NCBI RefSeq assembly: GCF_024519315.1
Contig: NZ_JANIIC010000047.1
Location: 31,044 to 95,043 of the forward strand
Direction of reading: 5' to 3'
DNA from: Streptomyces malaysiensis subsp. samsunensis
Lineage (GTDB): Bacteria > Actinomycetota > Actinomycetes > Streptomycetales > Streptomycetaceae
DNA: 64,000 bases
A program made the position numbers and the translations under genes. Numbering within the stretch: the first letter of the stretch is position 1; each line of letters opens with the position of its first letter. Below the pieces are notes generated by a model that had not been told where the DNA came from, searched no databases, and saw nothing but the letters and a program-made list of their open reading frames with translations. Below are positions 1 to 7,532 of this stretch, piece after piece.

Positions 1-683
1 TTCTTGGGCGCGGACTTCTTGGGGACGGTGATGGAGGGCGCCTTGCCGTCGGTGTTGGTGGACACCTTGGGCAGGTCTGCGTCGGACTGCTCCACCTTGC
101 GGCCCTTGGCCGAGCTCTTGGCGTCGAAGGCGCCCACCAGGTCGATCACGAAGACCAGCGTGTCGGTGCCCTTGATACCGGCCTGCGGCTGGCCCTGCTT
201 GCCGTACGCGTACGCGGGCGGGACGGCCAGCTCCAGCCGGCTGCCGAGGTTGCGGCCCAGCAGTCCCTGGTCCCAGCCCGGGAGGACCTGGCCCTTGCCG
301 ATCGGGAAGGCCGCGGTCTTCTTCTTGTCGAAGGTGTTGTCGATGACCTTCCCGGTGTCCCAGATCTGCGCCAGGTAGTTGATCTGGATCCAGTCGCCCT
401 TGGCCGTCTTCCTGCCATCGCCCTGGCTGATCGTCTTGACCGCGAGATCCTGTGACGGCTTCCCCGTGCCCTTGGCGATCTTCGGCTTCTCGCCGAACTT
501 CTTACCCGCGGTAATGGCCGGCACCGGTCCGGAGACGATCTTGCCGGTGGGGGCCGGTGAGGGACTCTGGTTCGTCGGCTCCTGGGACGGCTTGGTCTTG
601 TCGGACCCTGATTCTTCGTCACCGCAGCCCGCGAGGGTCAGCAGGCCCGCGGGCACGGCAAGGAGTACGGAGCGTCGACGCAC
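1..683 (-). CDS. FKBP-type peptidyl-prolyl cis-trans isomerase, lipoprotein (3' end cut by window edge)
   Basis: Peptidyl-prolyl isomerase predicted to act on the outer face of the membrane. The GTG start at 683 has GAGGA upstream and gives a Met-Arg-Arg-Arg N-terminus, a hydrophobic stretch and the lipobox LAGC, so the mature protein should be lipid-anchored. A Ser/Pro/Lys-rich linker follows, then an FKBP domain with GKVIDNTF, IGKGQVLPGWDQGL and VPPAYAYG, which are typical FKBP core segments. The reading frame is still open at base 1, so the C-terminus lies outside the window. It is downstream of pafA and probably has its own promoter, since a strong hairpin lies between the two genes. Family assignment is secure; substrate is unknown. 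Confidence 0.9.
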   Translation of the reverse strand, partial: MRRRSVLLAVPAGLLTLAGCGDEESGSDKTKPSQEPTNQSPSPAPTGKIVSGPVPAITAGKKFGEKPKIAKGTGKPSQDLAVKTISQGDGRKTAKGDWIQINYLAQIWDTGKVIDNTFDKKKTAAFPIGKGQVLPGWDQGLLGRNLGSRLELAVPPAYAYGKQGQPQAGIKGTDTLVFVIDLVGAFDAKSSAKGRKVEQSDADLPKVSTNTDGKAPSITVPKKSAPK

Positions 684-739
684 GGAGTCCTCGTTAGGTA
701 GATCTTGCGATGGCCAATGCGGGCCACTCTACGACGTGA

Positions 740-774
740 CTCGGGCCCCGTCCGGAGAACGCACGGGGCCCGAG
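740..774 (-). terminator. Hairpin terminator after pafA
   Basis: Perfect 12-bp inverted repeat (CTCGGGCCCCGT at 740-751, its complement at 763-774) with an 11-nt loop, 22 nt after the pafA stop. There is no U-run, as is common for Streptomyces terminators. It separates pafA from the FKBP gene. Confidence 0.6.
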
Positions 775-796
775 GGGAAGGTAAGCCGTACGCCGG

Positions 797-2158
797 TCAC
801 ATACCGGCGATGAGCTTCTCCACCCGGTCGTCTACCGAACGGAACGGGTCCTTGCACAGCACGGTGCGCTGTGCCTGGTCATTGAGCTTCAGATGCACCC
901 AGTCGACGGTGAAATCGCGGCGCTGCTCCTGGGCCCGGCGGATGAAGTCGCCGCGCAGCCGGGCACGGGTGGTCTGCGGTGGTACCGACTTGCCCTCGAA
1001 GATCTTCAAGTCGTTGCAGACCCGGGCCGCCTGGCCGCGCTTCTCCAGCAGGTAGTAGAGCCCGCGGCGGCGGTGGATGTCGTGGTAGGCGAGGTCTATC
1101 TGGGCGATGCGCGGATGCGACATCGTGATGTTGTTCTTGGCCCGGTACCGCTCGATGAGCTTGTACTTCATCACCCAGTCGATTTCGGTGCCGATCCGGT
1201 CGAGCTCCTCGGTGCGGATCGCGTCCAGGGTGCGGCCCCACAGCTCGAGGACGCGCTCGACCATGCCGGTGCGGATGCCCCGGCGCTCGCAGAAGTCGAC
1301 GGCCTTCTCGTAGTACTCCTGCTGCACCTCCAGGGCGGACGCCTCGCGCCCGCTGGCGAGCCGCACCTTGCGCTGCCCGGTGATGTCATGGCTGACCTCG
1401 CGGATGGCCCGGATGGGGTTCTCCAGGGTCAGGTCGCGCATCACCGTGCCCGCCTCGATCATGCGGAGCACCAGGTCGGTGGCGCCGACCTTGAGCAGCA
1501 TGGTGGTCTCGGACATGTTGGAGTCGCCCACGATGACATGCAGCCGGCGGTAGCGCTCGGCGTCGGCGTGCGGTTCGTCGCGGGTGTTGATGATCGGCCG
1601 GGAGCGGGTCGTCGCGGAGCTGACGCCCTCCCAGATGTGCTCGGCGCGCTGGCTGACGCAGTAGACGGCACCGCGCGGGGTCTGGAGGACCTTGCCCGCG
1701 CCGCACAGCAGCTGCCGCGTCACCAGGAACGGAATGAGGATGTCGGCGAGCCGGGAGAACTCCCCGTGCCGTGCCACCAGATAGTTCTCGTGGCAGCCGT
1801 AGGAGTTGCCCGCGGAGTCGGTGTTGTTCTTGAAGAGATAGACGTCGCCCGCGATTCCCTCCTCGTGCAGGCGGCGTTCCGCGTCCACGAGCAGACCCTC
1901 GAGAATGCGCTCGCCTGCTTTGTCGTGGGTGACCAGCTCTGTCACGTTGTCGCACTCGGGGGTTGCGTATTCCGGGTGCGAGCCCACATCGAGATAGAGG
2001 CGGGCACCGTTGCGCAGGAAGACATTGCTGCTGCGGCCCCAGGAGACGACACGGCGGAAGAGGTACCGCGCCACTTCGTCAGGAGACAACCGGCGCTGTC
2101 CCCTGAATGTGCACGTGACGCCGTACTCGTTCTCCAGCCCGAAAATGCGGCGGTCCAT
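797..2158 (-). CDS. pafA: Pup--protein ligase PafA
   Basis: Ligates the C-terminal glutamate of Pup to lysines of target proteins, using ATP; cytosolic, the only ligase of the pupylation system. The 453-aa length is normal. The N-terminal nucleotide and metal-binding segment GLENEYG (residues 7-13), LYLDVGSHPEY with Asp57 as the expected catalytic base, and KNNTDSAGNSYGCHENYL are all present. These features are shared with Dop, its homologue at 7533-9044, but the shorter N-terminal region is that of PafA. It lies 9 nt after the MFS gene on the same strand, so the two may share a transcript, in which case pafA is separated from the rest of the proteasome cluster by the LacI/MFS pair. Confidence 0.97.
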   Translation of the reverse strand: MDRRIFGLENEYGVTCTFRGQRRLSPDEVARYLFRRVVSWGRSSNVFLRNGARLYLDVGSHPEYATPECDNVTELVTHDKAGERILEGLLVDAERRLHEEGIAGDVYLFKNNTDSAGNSYGCHENYLVARHGEFSRLADILIPFLVTRQLLCGAGKVLQTPRGAVYCVSQRAEHIWEGVSSATTRSRPIINTRDEPHADAERYRRLHVIVGDSNMSETTMLLKVGATDLVLRMIEAGTVMRDLTLENPIRAIREVSHDITGQRKVRLASGREASALEVQQEYYEKAVDFCERRGIRTGMVERVLELWGRTLDAIRTEELDRIGTEIDWVMKYKLIERYRAKNNITMSHPRIAQIDLAYHDIHRRRGLYYLLEKRGQAARVCNDLKIFEGKSVPPQTTRARLRGDFIRRAQEQRRDFTVDWVHLKLNDQAQRTVLCKDPFRSVDDRVEKLIAGM

Positions 2159-2167
2159 GCCTGAACA

Positions 2168-3451
2168 TTACGCCTGATGGCGTGCTCTGAAACCGGGTTC
2201 GGCGGCATGGTTGCGATCATTTTCCGCGCCGGGTTCACCCGGTGTTCGGTACGCGGTCGGCCGGACGACGGGGCGTGGCCCCTCCAGGAGGAACCGCTGG
2301 GCGGCCAGCAGCACCGCCAGCGCGGCCACTCCACCGGCCGCGGGCACCGCGAATCCGGGGGCCACTCCGCCGAGCTGGACGGCGGGCCCCGCCACGGCGG
2401 TCCCGGCCGCGTTGCCCACCACGAAGGTGGTCACCAGCCAGGAGAACGCCTCGGTGACCGTGCCGGAGGGCGCGTGTCGGTCCACCACGACGAAGGCGCA
2501 GGCCAGCGCCGGGGCCAGGAACACGCCCGCCACCCCGGCCAGGACGGTCATCGTGACGACGCCCGGCACCAGCATGAGCGGCAGATAGCCCAGCGCCAGC
2601 GCGGCCACGAGCAGCCGCAGCCGCCGTTCGGGTGCCCCGGGCCAGGTGCGGCCGCCGTAGACGATGCCGCCGGCCAGCGCGCCCACGCCGAGGGCGGAGA
2701 GCAGCGCGCTGGAGACCGCGCCGCCGCCGTGCTCGTCGGCGTAGGCCACCGCGGCCACCGCGATCGCGCCGAGGGCGAGCCCGATGAAGAAGAACGAGCC
2801 GAGCAGCACCAGCAGCCCGGGTGAGCGCAGCGCGCCCAGCCAGTGCGCCTCGCGCGGTGCGGAGCGCCACTGCCGCGAGGGCCGCGACACCACGACGGAG
2901 AGCGCGCCGGCGACCCCGATGACGTTGATGACCAGCAGCGCGGCCGCCTCGGACCACAGGGCCACGGCGAGGGTGACCAGCAGCGGGCCTAGGGCGAACA
3001 TCACCTCCTGGGCCACGGCGTCCAGCGCGTACGCCGCGTGCACCTGGTCCTCGCGCCGCAGCACCGAGGGCCACAGCGCCCGCAGCCCGCCCTCCAGCGG
3101 CGGGGTGAACAGGCCGGCGATCAGCATCGCCGCGTACGCCACGGGCAGCGGTTCCAGCCCGACGACGGCGAACAGCACCATCCCGAGCGCGGAGGCCACG
3201 GCGGCGGGCAGCATCACCCGGGGCTGGCCGAGGCGGTCCACGGCCCGGCCCAGCAGCGGCTGACCCACCGCGTTGGCCGCGCCGTAGACGGCCGACAGTC
3301 CCCCGGCGAGGGCGTAGCTGCCGCCCTCGGCACGGGCGAAGAGCAGCACGGCGAGGGCGGCGGTGGCGTTCGGAAGCCGTCCCAGCAGTGTGCCGATGAG
3401 CAGCCGTGCCGCGTGCGGGGTGCGCAGCAGTTCCCCGTAGCCAGCCGCCAT
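2168..3451 (-). CDS. MFS transporter
   Basis: Predicted integral membrane protein of 427 aa with about 12 hydrophobic segments and the MFS loop signature (GRAVDRLGQPRVM) between segments 2 and 3. The start at 3451 is preceded by AGGAAGGGG; a much longer open frame upstream is composition-driven and was rejected. It is divergent from the LacI-family gene at 3629 across a 177-bp gap holding a palindromic site, so it is the likely target of that regulator. Substrate cannot be read from sequence. It ends 9 nt before pafA, which may link pafA expression to this promoter. Confidence 0.9.
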   Translation of the reverse strand: MAAGYGELLRTPHAARLLIGTLLGRLPNATAALAVLLFARAEGGSYALAGGLSAVYGAANAVGQPLLGRAVDRLGQPRVMLPAAVASALGMVLFAVVGLEPLPVAYAAMLIAGLFTPPLEGGLRALWPSVLRREDQVHAAYALDAVAQEVMFALGPLLVTLAVALWSEAAALLVINVIGVAGALSVVVSRPSRQWRSAPREAHWLGALRSPGLLVLLGSFFFIGLALGAIAVAAVAYADEHGGGAVSSALLSALGVGALAGGIVYGGRTWPGAPERRLRLLVAALALGYLPLMLVPGVVTMTVLAGVAGVFLAPALACAFVVVDRHAPSGTVTEAFSWLVTTFVVGNAAGTAVAGPAVQLGGVAPGFAVPAAGGVAALAVLLAAQRFLLEGPRPVVRPTAYRTPGEPGAENDRNHAAEPGFRARHQA

Positions 3452-3517
3452 TGCCTGCCCCTTCCTGCGAAATCCTGGTGGGTTGTCGCGAGTGCCTCGC
3501 GGGTCATGTGTGACGTT

Positions 3518-3546
3518 GTACGTATAACTGCCAGCGTCATACGTAC
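3518..3546. promoter_or_regulatory. Palindromic operator between MFS and lacI-type genes
   Basis: GTACGTAT (3518-3525) and ATACGTAC (3539-3546) form a perfect inverted repeat with a 13-nt spacer; each arm also contains the self-complementary TACGTA. It lies in the divergent intergenic region, 67 bp from the MFS start and 83 bp from the regulator start. By position it is the expected binding site of the LacI-type protein (inference). Confidence 0.55.
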
Positions 3547-3628
3547 CATGGCCGCCACCGCGGGTCCACTCGCGGGCCGAAATGAGCAGCCGGCGGCGAG
3601 ACACCCGGCGGCGGAGGGAGCGGAGGCG

Positions 3629-5113
3629 ATGGTGACGAACGCGGACCGCACCCACGCGGCGGACGGGGCCGCCGGAACCACCGGGAAAGGTTCCCGGGGA
3701 ACCGGCCGAACGGGTGAGCCCGCGCGGGGCGGGGGCCTGGACGGCGACCCGTGCAGCGGAGGCCCGGACGGCGGCGAGAGCCCAGGCGGCGCGAGCCCAG
3801 GCGGCGGGAGCCTGGGCGGCGGCCGGACCTCGGGCAGCGACAGAAGCCCACGCAGCGACGCGAACCCGGGCAGCAGCGGAAGCCCAGACAGCAGGAACCC
3901 GGGCGACGGCGGAAGCCCAAATAGCGACGAAAGCCCAGGCAACGGGAGCCCGGGTGGCGGCCGGACCTCGGGCAGCGACAGAAGCCCACGCAGCGACGCG
4001 AACCCGGGCAGCAGCGGAAGCCCAGACAACGAGAACCCGAGCGGCGGCCGGACCTCGGGCAGCGGCGGGAGCCCAGGCAGCGGCGGGGCGGCCGCTGGAC
4101 GGCCCGCCGCGGGACGGGCGACGAGCCGGGACGTGGCGCGCGTGGCGGGCGTGTCCCAGGCGACCGTGTCCCTGGTGCTCGGCGAGAAGTGGCCCGGACG
4201 GGTCTCCGAGCGCACCGCGGAGACCGTGCGCGCCGCCGCCCGCGACCTCGGCTACCGCCCCAACCTGGCGGCCCGCAGCCTCCGCCTGGGCCGCACCAGG
4301 ACCGTGCTCCTGGTGGTGCCCGCCCTGACGACCGAGTTCTTCGCCCGCGTCTACACCGGCGCCGAGCGGGTCGCCGCCGACCATGGCTTCGGCGTGGTGC
4401 TCTACCCGTCCCCCGAGGGCGTGGGCCCGGCCCGGGACCCGTTCGACTCGGCGCGCGCCTCGCTGGACGGGGTGATCGCCTCCTCCATGGCCGCCGACGC
4501 GCTGGCCGCGGTGCGCGGCGGCGGGCTGCCGCTGGTGATGCTCGACAGCGACCCGGACGACGCGGCCGCGGCGGCCACGGTCAACCTCGATATCGCGGAC
4601 GGGGCGCGGCAGGCGGCGGGGCATCTGCTGAGGCTCGGGCACCGCCGGGTGGCGCATCTCGCGGCCGCGGTGGACTCCTGGACCTTCCGGGTCCGCGCCC
4701 GGGCCCTGGCGGAGGCGGTGAGCGAGGTCCCGGGCGCCGCGCTGAGCACCGAACCGGCGGGGCTGAGCGTCGAGGAGGGCCGCCGGGCCGCCGAACGTGT
4801 CCTGGCCCGCCCCGGGCCCCGGCCGACCGCGCTCGTCTGCGACGACGACATCTTGGCCGCTGGCGCCTGCAAGGCGGCCCGGCGGCTGGGCCTGCGTATC
4901 CCGGACGACGTCTCGGTGACCGGCTTCGACGATCTGGCCCTGGCCACGGCGGTGGAACCGGAGCTGACCACGGTCCGGCTCCCCGCGGAGGCGGTGGGCG
5001 CGGCCGGTATGCGGGCCCTGATGACACTCCTGGACGGCGAGACCCCCCAGGACACCGTGCTACCCGTCGACCTGATCCCCCGGAGCTCCACGGCCCCTCC
5101 CCCGCGGCCCTGA
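3629..5113 (+). CDS. LacI-family transcriptional regulator with a long Gly/Ser-rich N-terminal extension
   Basis: DNA-binding regulator of 494 aa. The LacI helix-turn-helix begins at about residue 164 (ATSRDVARVAGVSQATVSLV), followed by the hinge segment DLGYRPNLAARSLR and a periplasmic-binding-protein-like effector domain to the C-terminus, with typical CDDDILAAGA and VSVTGFDDL segments. Normally the HTH is at the extreme N-terminus. Here about 160 residues rich in Gly, Ser, Pro, Asn and Asp precede it, containing an in-frame 46-residue repeat. No ATG, GTG or TTG lies in frame between residue 2 and the HTH, and the ATG at 3629 has a strong GGAGGGAGCGGAGG site, so the extension appears to be translated. 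It probably represses the divergent MFS gene. Confidence 0.85.
   Translation: MVTNADRTHAADGAAGTTGKGSRGTGRTGEPARGGGLDGDPCSGGPDGGESPGGASPGGGSLGGGRTSGSDRSPRSDANPGSSGSPDSRNPGDGGSPNSDESPGNGSPGGGRTSGSDRSPRSDANPGSSGSPDNENPSGGRTSGSGGSPGSGGAAAGRPAAGRATSRDVARVAGVSQATVSLVLGEKWPGRVSERTAETVRAAARDLGYRPNLAARSLRLGRTRTVLLVVPALTTEFFARVYTGAERVAADHGFGVVLYPSPEGVGPARDPFDSARASLDGVIASSMAADALAAVRGGGLPLVMLDSDPDDAAAAATVNLDIADGARQAAGHLLRLGHRRVAHLAAAVDSWTFRVRARALAEAVSEVPGAALSTEPAGLSVEEGRRAAERVLARPGPRPTALVCDDDILAAGACKAARRLGLRIPDDVSVTGFDDLALATAVEPELTTVRLPAEAVGAAGMRALMTLLDGETPQDTVLPVDLIPRSSTAPPPRP
3818..4028. repeat. In-frame 138-bp-period direct repeat inside the LacI-type gene
   Basis: A 73-bp block at 3818-3890 recurs exactly at 3956-4028, an offset of 138 bp (46 codons). 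A shorter third copy of its start follows near 4044. The repeat is in frame and encodes Ser/Gly/Pro/Asn-rich linker sequence. It suggests recent expansion by slippage or unequal recombination. Confidence 0.9.
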
Positions 5114-5320
5114 CCGACCTCGGGGCCGCCGCCACGGTCGCCGCGGGGACGAGCAGCGGCCCACGACCCACTTCGGACGTGACCGCGCGCCGGGGGCGCC
5201 CGCCGAACTGCGACCCACCGGCCACGCCACCCCGAGGGGCACTCCCGGCCAGGCCGAGCCCTGGGCCTCGCTGGCGCGCACCGGGCGTCAGCGGCCCGCG
5301 TGCCTCGCGGCCCCATAACG

Positions 5321-5356
5321 CCACCGCCGTCCCGGGTGGGCCCGGGGCGGCGGTGG
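5321..5356. terminator. Bidirectional hairpin between lacI-type gene and prcA
   Basis: A 16-bp stem with one G-T wobble (CCACCGCCG and CGGCGGTGG ends) and a 4-nt loop, located between the convergent ends of the regulator (5113) and prcA (5385). The rest of the 271-bp gap shows no gene. Confidence 0.6.
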
Positions 5357-5384
5357 TGGAGAGACGAAACGGTGGCGGGGTGGG

Positions 5385-6170
5385 TCAGTCCTCGGAGTCC
5401 GACGTGGGCTCCTCCGCCTCGGATGCCTCGGACGACGCCTCCGGCGCCGCCGAGTCCGGCCCGCCCTCTCCCGGCTCCATGAGCTGGGAGAGCTGGCGGC
5501 CCAGGACGCGCTTGAACTTGCGCTTCTGGGGGCGGCGGGTGCGGTCCAGGACCGCGACCTCGAGCTGCTCGGCGGTGAGGCTGCGCTCCCCGCCGTTGTT
5601 GTCGCGGGAGAGCGAGTCGACGGCCAGCTTGAGTGCCTCGGCGAGGGTCATGCCGTCCCGGTGGCGCTGGTCGAGATAGCTGCTGATCTGGTCGGCGTTG
5701 CCACCGACGGCGACCGAGCCGTGCTCGTCCACGATGGAGCCGTCGTGCGGAAGGCGGTAGATCTGGTCGTCCTCGGGGCCCTCCCCGACCTCGGCGACGA
5801 TCAGCTCGACCTCGTACGGCTTCTCGGCGGCGCTGGAGAAGATCGTGCCCAGGGTCTGGGCGTAGACATTCGCCAGCCCGCGCGCGGTGACGTCCTCGCG
5901 GTCGTAGGTATAGCCACGCAGATCGGCGTAACGGACACCGCCGATGCGCAGATTCTCGAATTCGTTGTACTTACCGACCGCCGCGAAGGCGATCCGGTCA
6001 TAGATCTCGCTGACCTTGTGCAGCGCGCGGGACGGGTTCTCCGCAACGAAGACGATGCCGTCGGTGTACTGGAGCACGACCACGCTGCGGCCGCGCGCGA
6101 TGCCCTTACGGGCGTATTCGGCGCGGTCTGCCATGGCCTGCTGAGGAGAAACATAGAACGGCGTCGTCAC
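5385..6170 (-). CDS. prcA: 20S proteasome alpha subunit PrcA
   Basis: Forms the outer heptameric rings of the core particle, gating entry and docking the Arc ATPase. The protein is 261 aa. It starts MTTPFYVSPQQAMADRAEYARKG..., a characteristic actinobacterial alpha-subunit N-terminus (gate and H0 helix), followed by the conserved GRSVVVLQYTDGIVFVAENP segment. The last ~25 residues are acidic, Ser/Glu-rich and probably disordered. It follows prcB by 53 nt in the dop-pup-prcB-prcA operon. Confidence 0.97.
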   Translation of the reverse strand: MTTPFYVSPQQAMADRAEYARKGIARGRSVVVLQYTDGIVFVAENPSRALHKVSEIYDRIAFAAVGKYNEFENLRIGGVRYADLRGYTYDREDVTARGLANVYAQTLGTIFSSAAEKPYEVELIVAEVGEGPEDDQIYRLPHDGSIVDEHGSVAVGGNADQISSYLDQRHRDGMTLAEALKLAVDSLSRDNNGGERSLTAEQLEVAVLDRTRRPQKRKFKRVLGRQLSQLMEPGEGGPDSAAPEASSEASEAEEPTSDSED

Positions 6171-6223
6171 CGGCTGTCCGTCCCTTCTGTCATTGGCGAA
6201 TGCATTCCGGTTGGACCGTCCTC

Positions 6224-7069
6224 TCAGAGCAGGGCGGCGCGGGGGCCGTCGGGCTCTTCGAGACGTCGTTCGTGGATGGCACGGGCGAGCTCGGACACCT
6301 CGCCTTCGCTGAACCTCTTGAAACCGTCCTCGGTGATGGAGGTGACGATCGGATAAATACGGCGGGCGAGATCCGGCCCTCCGGTCGCCGAATCGTCGTC
6401 GGCCGCGTCATAGAGCGCCTGAAGCACGGCGGTGGCGGCCTGCTCCTCGCTCAGGTCCTCGCGGTAGAGCTTCTTGAGCGCGCCCCGGGCGAACATCGAG
6501 CCCGAGCCGGTGGCGGCGAAGCCGCGCTCTTCCGAACGCCCCCCGGTCACGTCGTAGGAGAAGATGCGGCCCTTCTCCCGGTCGACGTCCCACCCCGCGA
6601 AGATCGGGACCACGGCGAGCCCCTGCATCGCCATGCCGAGGTTGCCGCGGATCATGGTCGACAGCCTGTTCGCCTTGCCCTCGAGCGAGAGCACGGTGCC
6701 CTCGACCTTCTCGAAGTGCTCCAACTCGAGCTGGAAGAGCTTGACCATCTCCACGGCGATACCGGCGGTCCCCGCGATCCCGACGGCCGAGTACTCGTCG
6801 GCGGGGAAGACCTTCTCGATGTCACGCTGCGCGATGACATTGCCCATGGTGGCGCGGCGGTCACCGGCGAGCACCACACCGCCGGCGAAGGTCAGCGACA
6901 CGATGGTGGTGCCGTGGGGGGCCTCGATGGCGCCCTGCACCGCGGGCAGCGGACGGTTCCCCGGAAGCAGCTCGGGCGAGTGGTCACCCAGGAAGTCCAT
7001 GAACGACGAGGAGCCGGGCGTCAGGAAGGCAGCCGGCAGACGCCCTGTGCTACGAGTGTTGGCTTCCAC
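6224..7069 (-). CDS. prcB: 20S proteasome beta subunit PrcB
   Basis: Catalytic subunit of the inner rings; an N-terminal nucleophile hydrolase activated by autocleavage of its propeptide. I place the start at GTG 7069 (GAAGGA upstream), giving 281 aa and the family N-terminus MEANTRSTGRLP. The propeptide is about 53 residues, and the cleavage site is HG|TTIVSL, making Thr54 the catalytic Thr1. The following GGVVLAGDRRAT is conserved. An upstream in-frame start at 7126 would add 19 atypical residues and was rejected. Confidence 0.97.
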   Translation of the reverse strand: MEANTRSTGRLPAAFLTPGSSSFMDFLGDHSPELLPGNRPLPAVQGAIEAPHGTTIVSLTFAGGVVLAGDRRATMGNVIAQRDIEKVFPADEYSAVGIAGTAGIAVEMVKLFQLELEHFEKVEGTVLSLEGKANRLSTMIRGNLGMAMQGLAVVPIFAGWDVDREKGRIFSYDVTGGRSEERGFAATGSGSMFARGALKKLYREDLSEEQAATAVLQALYDAADDDSATGGPDLARRIYPIVTSITEDGFKRFSEGEVSELARAIHERRLEEPDGPRAALL

Positions 7070-7178
7070 ACGTTTCCTTCCACCAGATCTTGAAATTCTG
7101 CACGGACCATACCCCTGGCCATGCAAGTCATCCGTCCTGCGTCCCTTCCACGGGGACGCAGGACGGAGAAGACGCGCC

Positions 7179-7397
7179 TTACTGTCCGCCCTTCTGGACG
7201 AAAGACCTCACGAAGTCCTCCGCGTTCTCCTCGAGCACGTCGTCGATCTCGTCCAGGACGGAGTCCACGTCGTCCGAGAGCTTCTCCTGCCGCTCCTTGA
7301 GGTCCTCCGCGGCCTGTGCGTCCTGCGTCTGCTCCTCGACCTCCTCGGTCGAGCGCGACGCCTTCTGCTGACCGCCGCCAGTGTCCTTGGTCGCCAT
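7179..7397 (-). CDS. pup: Prokaryotic ubiquitin-like protein Pup
   Basis: Intrinsically disordered 72-aa tag that marks proteins for the proteasome. The sequence is Lys/Glu/Asp-rich, with a central segment (residues ~25-60) that forms a helix on binding Arc in the known family, and it ends QKGGQ. The terminal Gln must be deamidated to Glu by Dop before PafA can use it. The start ATG at 7397 gives MATKDTGGGQQ, the usual Streptomyces N-terminus. It lies between dop and prcB, 109 nt before prcB. Confidence 0.97.
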   Translation of the reverse strand: MATKDTGGGQQKASRSTEEVEEQTQDAQAAEDLKERQEKLSDDVDSVLDEIDDVLEENAEDFVRSFVQKGGQ

Positions 7398-7532
7398 ATC
7401 CCTCACCCCGCTCGGTTCGCCCGCTGATTCGATCGGTCTCAAGATCAGACCCTACAAGCCGGGTCCGACATCGGCCTCCCACTCGCTACAACGCACGGAG
7501 GCCACCTCGATGATTCCCGGCCCAAGGGCATT

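Noticed and set aside
3452..4657. In-frame upstream extension of the MFS protein
   Set aside because: It overlaps the divergent regulator and operator, and is repetitive; ATG 3451 has a strong ribosome-binding site and the family N-terminus.
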